DNA from: Lethocerus indicus | Taxonomy: Eukaryota > Arthropoda > Insecta > Hemiptera > Belostomatidae | Assembly: GCA_019843655.1 (NCBI GenBank) | Contig: JACDQD010000005.1 | Coordinates: forward strand, 6,413,575 to 6,477,574 | Direction of reading: 5' to 3' | Length of the DNA stretch: 64,000 nt | In this document: positions 32,301-47,400 of the stretch, piece after piece | Layout: every line of letters starts with the position of its first letter | Position numbering within the stretch: position 1 is the first letter of the stretch | Made by a program: the position numbers and the translations under genes | Notes under the pieces: generated by a model | Seen by the model: only the letters and a program-made list of their open reading frames with translations | Database searches by the model: none | What the model was told of the DNA's origin: nothing

Positions 32301-35300
32301 CTTCATTTAGCCCAATGAAACGAGTCTCCATTAAATTCCACGATTTTGTAGCGCTTCTTATTTGAAAGCTGTGTAATTTCCTACTGTATAATCTCGAAAT
32401 AACTACAATAACTAATATTATCTTTAGTGATGTATATATTTTGGTTTTGGGCTATTGCAAAACCATATGCCTAAATTACAGTAGCCCAACTGTTGACGCT
32501 GACCACCTCAATCTTCGATTGTTCAATAGTGCCAAATTTCTATATTTAATTGATAGACGGTACCATGAAATGATGTGTTAAATAAGAGTAGCGGAATATT
32601 AGCTCTGGTACTCCATACGTTTCGACGGCGGGTCCGTTCGGCGTTTAAGAACAAATCCAGTATTGTTTTCGCGGGTGAGAGACGGAATTTTAAATTTCCC
32701 TCCCCTATGAGTAATGAATTGCCTGGTCTCTCCCCCTTGCCGGCCTCCCTCGTGGCGAAAAGAGATTTCATTACAGTATTAAAACACGGGCGACAATGAG
32801 ACGTCACCAACCTAATACTTATTTGCCGTTGGGTAGGGGTTGGGTGGGGGCTGCGAGGCATTTATTATGCGGAAGGGGTCTGCTCTCTTCCTCCGACGAC
32901 TCCTCCTTGTGTAGCATCGGGTGGGTGAGGGGCAATGGGGGTATGACGTGCCCGGGGTGGTTGCCGAAAGGGGTTGGGGGCGGGGACATAGCGAAAAGCC
33001 CCGGCGATAAATTAGAGTGGTTGTCAGCGAAGCGAGGGGTCTGTTGGGGGGGGTGTAATAAGGCTTTCACGAAGTGGCGTCCCGCCGTGGGGCCGGCGAG
33101 GAGGACGGGGCACTTTTAATATTCTGCCGGTAATTTTTCTCCTGAAACCTCGAGCCTCCCCGCTTACCCCCTCACCATTCCAACCACCAACAGTGTAGAA
33201 TTTTCACGGGAGAGAGTAATATGTCGGCTTGCCCAGAGTCGGAGGTGCCCATCACGGGGGCCCCTCCTCCCTAATCCCCTGACGGATACTAATAAAACAA
33301 TTACAAACTAGTGACGAAGTTCCGGCCATAACACGAAACCGGTTTAGCTTAAGCCCGGTAGGAGGCTATCCGGGAGATTGATATGCCAAACAATCGCGAA
33401 ATAGTATTTATACTACCAGTTTGGAATGCCGTAAAATCACAAAAGATGGGGACCTAGGACTAGTAATATTGCAAAAATGATGAAAGGAAAATTGTTAAAT
33501 TTATCGAAAAACCTTGTTGGAACCGTACCTTTATCCTACAAATTATGGTAAAATTCGTAGCTTTACGAATACAAAAATAACTGGGAATTCTTTTATACAT
33601 TAAACCAAATACATAATTGCTATACATTCGTTTGAAGTGAAGCCTTTCTCCAATGGTACGTTGTAATACGGCCGATGGTTGAGTCGGAATTGGGGTTGGC
33701 CTCCCCCCTTCGCCCCCTTCACGACCCGGGCCAATTCCCCGATATTTCGAATTTGTTTATAGAAATCAAAATAATTCGATTCGAGCGTACCCCGCCCCCT
33801 CCTCCCCCAAGCCCTCCCTACTTCGGGGAGATCCTTCCCCCGAAGACACAATGGGAGGGGGGCAGCTCCCCCTCGGAGAAAGAGGAGGCTATTGAATCGA
33901 AAAATCCAATCAATATTTAATCAACCGATTTCAATCCGAGAGGCCCCCCTTCCCCTCGCCAACATAGCCCCGTCCTCGGTCCTGTCGATCAACGACCCAG
34001 AACAACCGCCACTACTCTCCAAATATTGACCCCCTCCACCTACCCTCCCTCCTTCTCCTCCTATCGAATTACTTAATATTGGTATAACTTCCCCTGGTGT
34101 CCCGATCGGTTTCTTTTTTTGTGGCTTTGTATTATTTAATTTTATATATATTTTTGTGTACCCTCACTATTATTCAGTTGGAGAGGAGAGTGGGTACACT
34201 CCCCGCCGCGGTAGATACGGCGGGCCTTGGATTAGTATTCCTTTTGTGGGGGCTTATTCTCCTCCCTTTGTTATGTTTGTCCATAACATTATTATTACGG
34301 ATGAGATCCTCGAACTGGTGCGATTTTTCGATTCGTTCTATCCATGTAATTGGATCTTCTAGCGGACTATTAGGATAATATCGAGGGAACGTTGGATTCG
34401 GTAAATTATACCGAATAATAAAACTTTCTTATCTTACGGAGTGTATACGATAAGAAAATATTACCCAATTTTCTCTACGGTATTACGCCATGTCGAAGTT
34501 CGCCTTCATCACCCATTGCGTGTATACGCGACTTCCACGGAGACTTACCGCCATTGAATTCCGTTCTACTTAGCTGGATTAGACACGAAGAATCATTTTT
34601 CCCTACTTAATATTAATCTGTATCTCGAGATGATCTAAACAACAATTTACCCGGTCTATCAATTAACTAATGGCTGGTAACATGCGGTCTAATAGTTATC
34701 GGCCGGCGGCCATAAACTGCTTCACGCACTCGTCATCGTCGAACGTTCGAACTTGTTAAAAACTTATTTCTGCCATCGTTAATGACGGGTGGGGATGAAC
34801 ATATAGTTTCGGGGGGTGAGTCCCTTCCACCCTCACCCTCCCCCGTCCGTGTCTTAATGGAGGTTAGTTAGGGGTCCGACCCTCGAGACCGAATCAAGAA
34901 GCAAAGTAATTTGAATTCGAACACTCGAAACTGTGAAGTTTCCACTAGCGGAGCAGGGTGCCCCTTAATTGTACCAGTCACTCCTGCGGCGTGGCGGGGG
35001 GGGGGGTGGAGGAACGGTGATAATCGCTTCGACAATTATACCGAGTGTCAAGTTTTAACGACGATTAACATGGCGAGTGAGTCGATTCAAATTCACTTAT
35101 AGGGCGTCCCCACCGCGGAAAATTGATGGTTTGGCCCCAAAAAATTGGTAAAATATATATTACGTATATTTAATGTTTCTTTGATACAAAAAGGCGTATG
35201 AATTGTTTTAGCGCAGCGTAAAAAACTGTTTTACGCCTGAAAACAGAATAAAACATATTGGCGACTGGGAATTATGGTACTTTCGAGTAATGTTTCATAT

Positions 35301-36794
35301 TCATTCCGGTACGGAAATCTAAACGTGCGGGAATTTATAAGTGAACATCCGATCTTTGTTAGTTAGGAGAGATATAGAAATGCGCCCGTAAAGTTTGCCC
35401 TGCGAGCAGTCAACAAACAATATCGGCCGTATTCTTCATTTAGAACCTGGGAAAGGTTCGGGAACGGTCCCCCCCCCGCAGGAAATTAATTAAAAGCTAT
35501 ATGGGACAGGCCCCATGTGAGACACTTGCTAACAAGGAATTGTGTGGGCGGGTTTGGCTGGGTGGAGCGCACTAAGTAAACCCCGTAGGATCAAATATTT
35601 GTTTAGGTTCGGACAACAGTGACGTCACCTCTAGGGCGGCCGACACCTAGGGGTCCCCGCGGGGGGGACACTCCGGGGGCTGATTTTAGCCCTGAAAATA
35701 CCGGTTCGGATTTGTGTTTTGAAATAATATATAAAGGATGGGGGCGGGCGGAAACCGGTACGTGAGGGGCATCGTGTACACTCGATCGGAGCCCAGAGTA
35801 AGAAAAACAAGAGGAGGCCCCTCGAATAAACACGGATTTAACTTAAGGCGGTTCGGACCCGCCTGTGACGGGAATCGAGATATCTGTTTATGGACATCCA
35901 TGTACGGGTCCATAGACCCCACATCCCCGACCCTAAGTACTTCTCTATGTACAGAACATTTACGTACCGACATATCGCACCCTTCACAAGTACTACAGGA
36001 ACCCTTCTTTGTCGTGCGACATTGATAAAATTAGTATTAATGGACGTCATTTAATGAATGTCTCCTCTCTTAACATATACTTCGCCATTTACTGTGCGCA
36101 ATACTGAAGGGCAAAATAATATATGATACAATATTTATCTGCTTCACACCCAGAAGGAGTGGAGGTTGGGCAAAGGGCTAACAACAACCCGTTCCCACAA
36201 AAATGGTATCTGGGACGTGAAGGAATCTGATCCCACCACAGTAGGTAGACAGAACGAAATTCGCTTGCAATGAAGGAGTTCATAAGTTTAGGTTACAGAA
36301 CGTTCACGCATGCTGCCCAGTGGAGAATGAAATGAAAAACGATTCATCCAGGTGCATTTGCGCAAATTCATTATAGTCAATTACATTATAGTGGAGCTAT
36401 TACAGTTAATAACCACTGTCAACCCGAAACGGTTGGAACTAGGATGAGGGCAATACATTTTTGATGAATGCTGTTGATGATGATGCCGGTGGTGGCAGAA
36501 TATAATAGAGGAAATGGAGGTAAACCTGCAGCTTCGGTTTAAACGAGGCGAATAAAATACAGTTTAAAACTTTGCACTTCGGGCTTAAAATTTCCCGCCA
36601 TGCCTCTATTTCCCCCCCACTTAACTTAGTTTCACGCGGCAGAACAACGCAACTGTTCTAGGCCGCCCAGGAGGGCGTAAATATTTAAAAATAGGGAGGA
36701 CTCGAGCTTGAGCCCACGTCCAAATGTTTGGAGCCCGCCCTATAAATTTCACCGTTTTAAGCCTCGGCCCGCTCTATTCCACTAGTCCGAATGC

Positions 36795-36795
<1 letters not shown>
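29336..36795. other. Non-coding stretch with GC-rich patches
   Basis: No supported gene. The longest frame in the window without obvious repeats (29518-30018, plus, 166 codons) overlaps a 139-codon antisense frame, matches nothing I know and has no adjoining exon. Poly-G runs lie at 29522-29530, 30584-30592 and 34996-35006, and a CT-rich tract lies at 31945-31990. Confidence 0.45.

Positions 36796-36828
<33 letters not shown>
36796..36828. repeat. (CT)n microsatellite
   Basis: Uninterrupted CT run of about 16 units. Confidence 0.95.
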
Positions 36829-36831
<3 letters not shown>

Positions 36832-39800
36832 GTCGAGTATTTAAGGAGGGAACAAACGGGGGCAGCGCCTCCAGTATTTCTGGATATTTTTGCTGTCGAT
36901 CGGGATACTCTAGGGAAGCGTTGTTTTCCGAAGATCGAGGAATAGTATCACTTAACCGGGGAATAACGAATGGAACCCACGATGAGGGGGAAATATATTA
37001 GTTCAGAAGTTAGGAACCGGCTGCCATTTATGCCAACCAGACGGGTGAATAAATTAAAAGAAAGATAATCCCCGTAGCGGTAATAGGGGATCGCCGCGAA
37101 TCAAAATCTCTAATTTTTGCACGATAGTCATAAACCGGTTCAAGTACATCTGGGCCGCCTATATCATCGTGCGGCATAACCCTCTTGAAAACATTAATGG
37201 ATAAAGCTCTAACGGATAAAAAAAATATTACCCGCCTTATAATATAAGTAGCACGGTGTGGTGGGTCTATGGAGGCTGGCCAGAGGAACCGGACTTCTAA
37301 ATTCGTAGCACTTGTTACAACAACGCTATCCATCTAATTCCGAGCCCGCCCCCCCTGTATCCGGCTCTATCTCGCGGTGAAAAAACCAGTTCAGTTCCCC
37401 GCCCCCCACACAAGCTCGCTCGGGCTCTTCTTTATGGGGCCGCCGGTGGAAGAGAGCTCGGCGTATTTGTAAACATTCGGTTCTATTCTAGAAAGGCCGA
37501 GGGCCTGTTCCTGTTCAACAGACTCGTAATGATGTCACGCCTCCTCGTCCCTCAGAAAACCCGATAGGAGGGTGCCAAATTTTTTTGTGTCTGTTTTTTT
37601 CGCGGGGTGTATCATAAATTATCGTTCCGTGTAGCTTTTGGCCATCCGCCTTCCGAAGAACTAGTTAGGCTAACTGATAATGTATTAAGAATAATAGGTG
37701 TTTATTCCACAAATGAAAGTTCAGATGGATCCATCAATCAATCAATTAATTAATAGTTTCAACAGCTTATTAATTTAGTATAATCTGTTAACAGCTCATT
37801 CCTCGTTTTAATACGACTGAATTTGTAATATCAATGTACATAGATATTCCGGCCACTAAAATACATACTAAACGCGGCGTTATATGACTTATAAGGTTAG
37901 TGTTTGCCACTACTTTGACTCTGACATAAAATAATACGAACTAATATGGGCCAAAAGGGAGGCAATGATACTGGGATGTCGACCGAAATTTGAGAGGGTT
38001 TTTTTCATCCGCCTGCAAATACATCAAAGGAGAGTCCGGCTTCTGTAGTAATATTACAATGTAATCGTATGAATGGTGGTATTAATTACGATATAACATT
38101 ATTGTGAACCACATCGTATTATGTATAATAATTTTAATATTACAATAAACAATCTAAAGACCTTTTTTCATCAGTAGGGTGGTGAATCACTCGGACATAT
38201 TGGTTGACTCTGGCGCATCCCGTTTGCGCTGTCAAAAGTCCGAAGGTATCAAATTTGTTTTCGTTTCACCCTAACGAATTATAAATGATAGGTATAAAGA
38301 TTAACATAAAAAAATTCATTATATTTATTACAGGGCGACCTTTTTTTGAGCTTTGAATATATCACAGTAATCACATCTGTCTCGTGCGTCAGAAGTGCAC
38401 GCCAACATTTAGCGTCGAGCTTTTTTATTTTGTTATTCAGGTAGCAGTGGCGGCGGCGGCTGGGACAGTTTCATTTGTATTAATGCGGGTTGGCGTGTTT
38501 ATGCCCCGGAGTCCCCCGAGTCTCACCTCCCGGGACCGACTGAAATATAGATGAGTAGTTTGAAATTCGGACGGCCCCACGCCCCGCCCCACGCCGTTCG
38601 GCCCTGCGCCCCCTTTCTTCCCATTTTAATTGGCCAATTTAAAATCCCATAAACGGAATCTCCGACCGGAACACCCAGCATCGATACCCTCCTCCTCCTC
38701 CACCTCAGATTAAGTTACCGGATATCTCGCCTCGACACCTCGGTTCGTTATCGACACCTCCTGAAAATTAAGGTCAAATCGGCCCGAATAAATTCCTGTC
38801 ATTATTGTCCGTTTGCACCGAAAGCTCATTAATGCACATTAGTGTCGCCCACATCACTAAATTTGGATAGGCCCCCGTGGTCCCTACAGCACTCGCGTCC
38901 GATACGATGTTCACGCCTCAGAAGATTTTTATATTCTCATTATCTAAAAAAAAGTGTGTCAGCTAACCCGAATTTCGCTTTCTTGGTAGTGCGCTCCAGT
39001 GAAACCAACATCTGTCGACAAGATGTTACTTATTCCTGGGGTGACTGCAGTCGCCTATCCCATAACAACATATGGATCTGCGATAGAATCTGGCGTTAAA
39101 GATAATCCAGTTGTATACCATTGAGCTCTGTTATCACTTGCTGTCTGCTTGCTGACAGAATAAATCAGAAATATATTTATGATGAAATAATTCATTTTTT
39201 TAAAATGGAATCGTAGTGAAAACATAGTGGTCAATACCATTATAATATCGTTTATATTTGAAAACATCAGAGTATGATATTTTTCACTCTGTGAGATATG
39301 CAATTGATATAGTTGGCGCTTACATTCTTGCCGTACCGGTTCACGGTATCGAGTTCCAAGTCGTTGTCGTTGATGATATGTAAATTATAGGGCACGTATA
39401 CGAAGGGAACGAGCGTAAATTATGTCAATCTCATGACGTATTGCGCATAATTTATTTCCGATATAATTTCAGAACAAAAGAATAAAATCGGTTGTTGGTT
39501 GCTTTTGGGGAGGGGGGTCGGGTCAACTCCGAGCACGATTGGAATATCACCACCGAGTGGTAGACAATTGCTTTCGCGCTCCATTCTATAATTGAGGACT
39601 TTCTAAAGTTTCACGCTGGCATTTAATACCCGAGATAGGATCGGAGGTCGAGAAGAATTCGAAAATCGAATGTAAACACCGGCCGTGTTGTAAATGTTAA
39701 TGGTTCTTTGATAATGGGCCTCAGATAAGCTGAGTCCCCCTGAGCTTTATGCATGCATATAATGCCGACCTGCATCTTGGAGCAGTCATTCCTAAACTAT

Positions 39801-42337
39801 TCCAGAACCGAGTCCAGTTATAGACCTGTTAACCAGTTTTGGACCTACCTAATAAAAGTATTAGTAATGTTGACATAAACAGAAGACTTAATTAGAATGA
39901 TTCTATTTATTTCGAAATAAAGAATACTACCTCTGTTTTGGACCTCTGGACAGAAACCCGCCTTGCGTACTTTCTGAACTTTTTATGTCTATCGGATCGC
40001 AAGCAAATGTCCAATATATCCTAGAAAATCTCAATTTGCACAAAAGCGCGTGTACATCATATTGCAAAATTATGCACCGAAGTATTGTTAAACAAGACCT
40101 GTCGACCAAGCCTGCCCATATACCTTTCACGCGTTGCGAAAGACGTGTCCCGAGAGTTGGTTCGGAGCAAACTGGAAAACTGGTTTTTCATCTTTGGGCT
40201 GAAAAAATTCGTATCCGATGGACAGGATGATGGCCAGAAAAGAATTTTAATGGTCCAACCCGCCGTACCATAAATAATGGTTTGTTCGCGGTTAAAACGG
40301 GCGGAGTGAAAGGACCGATTTACGCCGCCGGTTATGCTCGAAGAGGGATCCGTCCCGAGCATCGGCATTATGCTAACAACTTCCACTTGACTATATTCCC
40401 CCCCCCTTAAACCCACTCCCCTCTTGGCAGTGAGAAGTCAGAAACTTGAACGCCCCCTAAGACTGTTTTATGCGCCCAGTTCCGAACGCCAACGCATTTT
40501 CAGAGCCTTAATAATTCTGCGAAATATGCAAAGTAGTTGGTATTGAGACAAGTGCGAGTGTAGTACAAGTGGAATGACCGCTTTCGAGTTAATTTATCGG
40601 AAAACGCGAAAATTACGGATAGAAGTTAATTAAAACTAAACTGAATATTCAGTATTCCCATCCGTGTAAACTGCCCCGATGAATATTAATTTAGAATACT
40701 GCAAATTTTAAACGATTTTAAAATATTGATTAAATACTAGTTATTAAATGCCATATTGTCCAGCCATGTTATAATAAGCAATATTATGCTGGCTTCTAAA
40801 ACAGCGTTGTTTATTACGATGAATCATTCAACATGATAAGGATAATAACCGGATTTCTTATCATGTTTTACTTACCAAATTTTGGTTGTTCAGTGGAACA
40901 ATTAGTATTCTTCCGTATTAGTATGCTTTTCAATTTACTTTTTATTTACAATTTATTGGAACGTCTTTATTACATTAGTACCTGCATCGTGGTACCTTTT
41001 TATAAATTTCCCTGTGCTCGGCCAGAATCGGAAAAGTATGAAACTACTCTTTTTAAAAAGTCGAATCCTAATTCGGTAATTACACAAGTGGGGGTTTACT
41101 GTTGGGGGGCGAGGAGTGGGTGAAATCCACGGCGACGGCAAAAAGGGACCCCGGACGCGTTCAAGTTTTAAATACAACCGGGCAAGGGGCCGGCACCAGT
41201 GTCATCGTGCGGCGCACAGGCACGCACACGCACGCACATACACGCACGCACACGACGACAAACTCACAAACTACTGCGGGTAGAGTGAGGGGGCGGGCGG
41301 CTCTGCGGCCTGCCAGAGTCGGTCTCTGTAATTCCAGTAATTAAGGGGGAGGGGCAGCGAAGTTCCGAAAGTTTGCCTGCGGGTCCGGGGCTTAGGGCGG
41401 ATAGAAAAAGTCCTGAGGAGGACCGGGACCTGGAGGAGGGGTGGGGGAGAGCAGGAGCAGGATGAGGAGGATGAGGAGTAGAAGCACTCCTGGCCCTCAT
41501 ATTAAGCCCGGCACCAATTTACCCAGTACCAATTTACTCGGACCGTTAAGTCAACCCTTATCACTGCCCAATCCGGCAACCATTTGGGGCTGAATATTCA
41601 TATTGCCACCGCCCTGCCATAGCAACTAGTGTCAAGGAATATATAGTCGGTATAAGTCACGGATTGGTAAAACTGCAATAGGGCGCAATTTAATTGCCGT
41701 AATAATTATATTTGTAGGTTTAAAGTTTAAATTATGGGGTAACTCTATCAATCCCCGTGCGAATTTCGAAACTCCCCTTCAATTATTTCCTCCCCGAAAC
41801 TGTCATCTTTATACGCCACTTCCCTCACGGCACAATTTATTATAGATGGGAAGCAGTGGATTGAGGCCACAGCTACCGAGCTGAATATTTCTTGGGTTTA
41901 TTTTTTTGGAGTTTATGCGGGGAGATTTCCATAAACAACGGAAAAACTTAAAAAAAATAGAATTACGCTCGTTCCCCGGCCGATGCGGAAAACGGAAAAC
42001 GGCCAAAGAAGAAAGAGCCGCGAAAATTCCTTTTTGCGGAAAGACCTAACGACATTTTCTCCTCGCCGCGTTTTGGGGCACAGATTTTCAGGCCGGACCC
42101 AAAACGCAAATCGAATTACCCGAAGGGGGTTGAGGGGGTTCAGAGGCGCTCACATGCACAGTCTCGCACTCTCAAGTTAACTGATAAGGGATGCGCTATC
42201 ACGTCCGACTCCCCTTTGATCAGCCCGCGCCGCCCCCTCCACCATGATGAGTTGTGGCGCGGTTGGGGGTGGCGACGGGGGGGGGGGTGGACCCCTACCT
42301 AATTTATATTAGGCCAACACGCGGCTTCTCAGAGAAC
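36829..42337. other. Non-coding stretch
   Basis: No gene supported. It contains a CA/CG-rich imperfect repeat at 41214-41262 (CACGCACACG units) and an 11-base poly-G run at 42277-42287. Frames are short or low-complexity. Confidence 0.45.
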
Positions 42338-42408
42338 CAGAGAGAGAGAGAGAGGGAGGGAGAGAGAGAGAGAGAGGCCCCGCATCGAGGAGAGAGAGAG
42401 AGACTAAG
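42338..42408. repeat. AG-rich microsatellite block
   Basis: Two AG runs interrupted by GGGAGGG and a short unique segment (CCCCGCATCGAGG). Confidence 0.9.
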
Positions 42409-43125
42409 GGTCCGAAATATACGAGGAAGCTATATCAAAATCATAACACGCGTGCTACTCCCGGTCGCAAGGCGCCGCCAAATAGAATTACGCCCTCGGG
42501 GTGGGGAACAGGAGCCAAGGGGGGGGGGCCTACTTAATTAAGCCAAGTCTCAAATATGCCCCTTGCCAACTCTATCTGAATTCGAACTCCGTTGGGGTAA
42601 ATGACAAATCATCATATACGAGCATCGCGAACAACTATTCTCCTGATATCGGAATTAGTTATTTGTCAAGCCAATTAAAACTATATATAAATTTATTTAT
42701 CGTTAGCATCGCCACATACATTTTAAATTGATGTAAATACAGGAATAAAGCCCCAAATCTCCATAATGGCTGGACGATGGTATTTCTGACGAAACCACGG
42801 ATAATAAAATAAAATCTTCTTTATTGCCATCCGGACTTTGGATCGAATTTTAGCTGTCGTGTTATGGCCATGACTGCTCGCAAATTTTCTGGTATCGCGA
42901 TAGTTTGTATCGGAATGGAAATAATAATTTCGGAATGAAATGAAGAGTATACGTTCTTATAATAAAGATTTTTTTTATTTTTAACGTTTTATGATTGAAG
43001 ATGAGAAATAATGTATGCATTTTATGTAATAATTTAGTACTTTATAACAATAACCACTGGCATCTATTACTGACCGAATTCAGATGTTTCCTACTCATTT
43101 TGTAAACACCTACTAAGACTAGTTT

Positions 43126-43272
43126 GGAATACCTGTTTTGTGGTCTGCGAGGGGTTGGAATACCGTAGAATTCGTCTGTTTCTGTCTCCTCTCGCCGGTT
43201 TGGTCTTTTGCTCTAGACTCTTGCTATAGCAAAAGACTAAAGCTAAACAGACGAAATCTACGTACGGTATAC
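43126..43272 (+). mobile_element. Family Q hairpin element (copy Q3, short form)
   Basis: It begins GGAATACCTGTTTTGTGGTC, repeats GGAATACC, then carries the arm TTTCTGTCTCCTCTCGCCGG. The core is lost: the left arm runs directly into a shortened right arm (AGCAAAAGACTAAAG), giving a compact hairpin. Confidence 0.65.
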
Positions 43273-44200
43273 CTACTAAGACGTCTTAATCGAAAATATA
43301 AGCACCTGCCGTTAGATTTTCTAGCTTTGGTGAAGTACTTCACCTTAAGTTTTGTTCATTTCATGGATTATTAAGCTATCTCAAGTTCAACTGTGGCGCT
43401 TAGCAGGGCGCAATATATAAATAATTCCGGGCGGCAGTAAATATGTCCCGGAGCAAATGTTTGTTATGACGGTGGATGTTAATATTCGACCGAACATCCA
43501 TGGGTGGGGGCGGGGGGGTGTTGTCGTCAACGATGCCGCTAATTGAACCCCCGCCGACTTAGAAACCCGAAGTCAGCCGCCTGAAATACGGCCTAATTAC
43601 TAGGCCGGGTCCCTCCCTAATGTAACGCACCTGTCGACTATTACCGGGTAATGTGAGCGCGAGGGGAGCATAGCCTAGACCCCTCCCCCCGGCACAGAGG
43701 TGCACATCATCCTGTCACCAGACATCTGAACGAATTACAGAAAAAACATTTTCTACTGTCCAACCCTTTTTACGTGGCTCCACTCGTGAAACTATGCGAA
43801 ATAGAATACTGTATTTTGTAATCACCCGATGGCAATAATAATAATCGTGAACTTCAATTTTATTTCATGGACGGAAGAGGTGAATACATCGTAAGAAGTA
43901 AATTCATCAAATTAATTGCACATCAGTTACTGCAGAGTTCGTGATTTGCTTACCGATCCTTGACATATATGAACCACAGACATCTTTCTTTGCTAGTAAC
44001 ATTAATTGTAGGAGTAAACTGAGTATCTTACGCATCGGAAAACTGTGTCAACTGCACTGCACCTCCTATATATTTCAACTTTATTTATATCGGGTTATTC
44101 AAGTATTAAATATTTCTGACGATGGTGAGATTTATGAAAACTGTCACGTTGCGCTTAATTTCAGGTTTAATAGTGAAATCGTCGAGAAGCGGTGATGATA

Positions 44201-44427
44201 TTAACCCTCTATGGGCCGAATTTTTATTTTAAATCCAAAAAAATTGGGGGAACGAAAAATCAGTAATTATAAACCTATTATAATGAAAAAAATTGATATC
44301 GGTTGTCTTGACAGCGTTATAGGATTAAGATTTATGCGCCATCTCAGGAAAAAAGCTATAATTATTTGGTAAAATCTCGATAAATTGAAATGTGAACTGA
44401 AAGTTACACGGGCCCATAGAGGGTTAA
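44201..44427 (+). mobile_element. TTAA-flanked miniature element (copy P3)
   Basis: A 227-bp copy with intact ends CCCTCTATGGGCC and GGCCCATAGAGGG and TTAA on both sides. It is the best-preserved reference copy of the family in this window. Confidence 0.88.
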
Positions 44428-47400
44428 TATTATTAATGTAAAAGTTTCTCCGATCGCATATTATTTTGAAAGTCAACGTATTAATTCGACGGAAGAAAAT
44501 TTCATCTCAAAGTCCCAATTGTCGAGTCGGTCTTTGAAAACAAAATCCAATTCATATCATCGCCCCACCGATCGAACAATATCTAGTTGGGACAATAGTT
44601 GGTGGGCCTTCTGGGTTCCGTTCTCTGATGAATTGGACGGACTCAATTGAAGAGTAATTGAAGAAGGTTATATCCATCCCCCCACCCTGTAACTGGACCG
44701 CCCGCCGCCATGAGCCTTTTACTTTACTTCGCTAGGACAATCGATACCCAATTGCGGCCGTCCACTCAAAGTTCTTATTTTCTAAACCACCACCCCTTCC
44801 AGCATCCAATGTAATGTTGTCTAGAACACACGATGAATTTTCAGGCGTCAATTAATAATTTCCGGTGACCGATGTTTACTCCCTAGAGGTAAAGGCGGAC
44901 CAGTATTATTTAGGCATGAATAAAATTACCTCTATAATATGCTCTCACCTATGGCCGTGCACGCAATATATTCTAATTTAATGCAATCTGTAATTATTTA
45001 AATTTTAATAGTTATACATAGCGGGTATAAAGGGTTTTCTGTATTTATATATAATATGATATAATACTCGAGGTTTTGTCAGGATAATATCGCCCGTAAA
45101 AACCCGATGCCGTACAATTTCACCCCTGTGCTCTCGCACTCCACACATGAGTTTGCACTTTTACAAGTATTATATTACTGCAGTTCATACGCTCGAAGCA
45201 TTGTTATGATGCTGGAGGGGGGGGTGGGTTTAATATAGCCGGTATACGAGGGGCACCCTTTTAAGTCACCTTAATGCAGAACTATCGTGTTTCAAGGAAG
45301 CGTCTGAAAATCTAATGAATACTTCTTGAATCTCTTGTCTCTCTTTCTTTGGGCGTTTTCTGGTATTTCGGGTTGGTCTTTTTTTTAAATTCCTATCCGA
45401 GTCCGCGGCTCATTCGTCCTATTACGGCCGGTTTAGTCCTAATCTAGGCTAGTCCTCGAGTGCATATGGGACTTAACCCTGTAAGCGTAACGATGAAATT
45501 AAAAATAGCAAATCGTCATCTTTAGCAATTGTCTGATATATAATTACGTCTAATCGAAGCCCGTGAACATCAAATTGCAGGCCGTATTTACCCGTTTGAC
45601 CGGCATTTTAATGGCCTCTGTGTCGCCTGATGTTCGGTGAGGGTTTCACCGGCGGGACGTCCCCACCGTTTCCGATATTCGGGACACGTCCCGACATAAT
45701 TGTCGCGCTCCGGATCCGTATCTGGCGTTTCCGAAGTGGGCTCCGTCCGCGGAGCTGCAATTCTTTACACGGCCGGCATTCCTCTCGGGCCCCTCCAATT
45801 GGGCATGTAGCGAGTGCCGCTCTCCGCTGCCACATCGCAGTACCCGGTACTGTCAACCGTTGAAATGTATCTTGTTTTTTTTCCTTAATCCCGCCCCGCT
45901 TGTTTTAGAAGAGGAGCGATAGGCGAAACGCTAGAAGAGATTGAGGAATGCGACTGTAGGCTAGATGGGAATCCGGATAAAGGATCCTGAGGTATTGCTA
46001 GTATTCCTCTAGTTTAATAGGATTAGTTCGAATAACATTAATTTTAACACCTATAAAACAAATGTGTTCACTCGCATACATTTAAAATGAATTTAGTTTT
46101 AGATCTAACTAAATAAGCTACTCAACGTTATGGCAATACGCAAAACCATTTTAGAGACTCAAATTATTTGGTCAAGAAAAAATAAATGACGGTGTTTGTG
46201 AACTTCAGCCAGACAAGGGAAATACAGAGAGTTTATTGCGTCCAGAGAACGACTTTTAAAATCGGTTTTAGTTTGAACATTGAATATTTGAATATAGATT
46301 GGAATAGGTGGACAAATTTTTGCTCGGAATAATAATCATCCGTTCCAATAACCGGATCGAGTGGGAGGAGAAAAACTCGTCTCCCCAAGGAATTAAACTG
46401 TTAATAGCGGTGAACATGATTTTTTTTAAACTGTTCTTGAATTACACATGTTCAGATACTCAGGACGTCAAAGTACTTAAAATTGTTGAATTTACTAAAT
46501 TGGAGGGAGGGAAGGAGCTACGTTTATTGGGGTCGCTATCGGGGTTGGAAAATTGATAGTTACGAAGACTGGACGCCCGGTAGTCGGCTGAAATCGGGAA
46601 TAGAGCGGCGAGGTAAGGAGAAGAAAATTTTGGAAAATAGCTCAGTGGAGAGAGATAGAGTGAGGGAGGGAGGGAGCGAGGGAGAGAGCCAGAGGGAGAG
46701 ATGGTGAGACGGGCGGCCCCTATCTTCCGTATTGATCTCTGAGGCGGGCACACGAGTGCCAGTGCCAGTTCTGAGCCAACGTGAGGGAGGGAGGGAGGGA
46801 GGGATGGAGGGAGGGAGGCAAACACTGGCAACAGGGAGTAAACACTCTTCCGAGCACCAGCTCCAGTTCAACCTCAACAACGATTTAACTCCAAAGTAAT
46901 TAAACCTGCCCCCATTTTCCAGCCCCCGCCACCGTTTCCACCTTCTCCGGTGCCAAACACCTTCTCTTTTCCTTGTTTTCGTCCGGAGCTGTCGTGAGTC
47001 TGATTGGACAACGAAAAATACATTTATATGAGGTGAAAGATTTCGGTACTTTTCTACCTCCAATCGGCCATTCGTTTATTTATCCGCAAGCCTATAGCTC
47101 TTCCAATAGCTAAGCACATGCGTAGAAATCCCCCATGTCGCCTTCGTTTTAGCTATCGACAGTAAAATAACCGTAAATAGGAATGATTTCTCGATTTTAA
47201 GATCTCCCACCGTATCAAATAGTGATCTCCGAATCCCCCTAAATTGCCCATGTTACGCGGGAAATGTTTGTTCACCCGTTCTCGACGTAAGGCCCGCTCT
47301 CTGTACGGCATACGATAAATTTATAATTTTATATTGAACGTAGAATTAGTTTCACGTTGTTTACTGTGATAAATAAATGCCCCCTTCTCAATGTTTGCCC

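Noticed and set aside
34097..34378. Hydrophobic 93-codon frame resembling a two-span membrane protein
   Set aside because: It begins with GTG, not ATG, lies in a T-rich stretch that yields hydrophobic codons, and has no splice or promoter support.
43540..43620. Second tRNA-like sequence (GGGGGTTCAATTAGC, minus strand)
   Set aside because: A 5-bp stem GACTT/AAGTC is present, but no full cloverleaf with a paired acceptor stem can be built.
46460..47063. Long Pro/Ser-rich minus-strand frames
   Set aside because: They are produced by a GGGA/GGAGGGA simple repeat.
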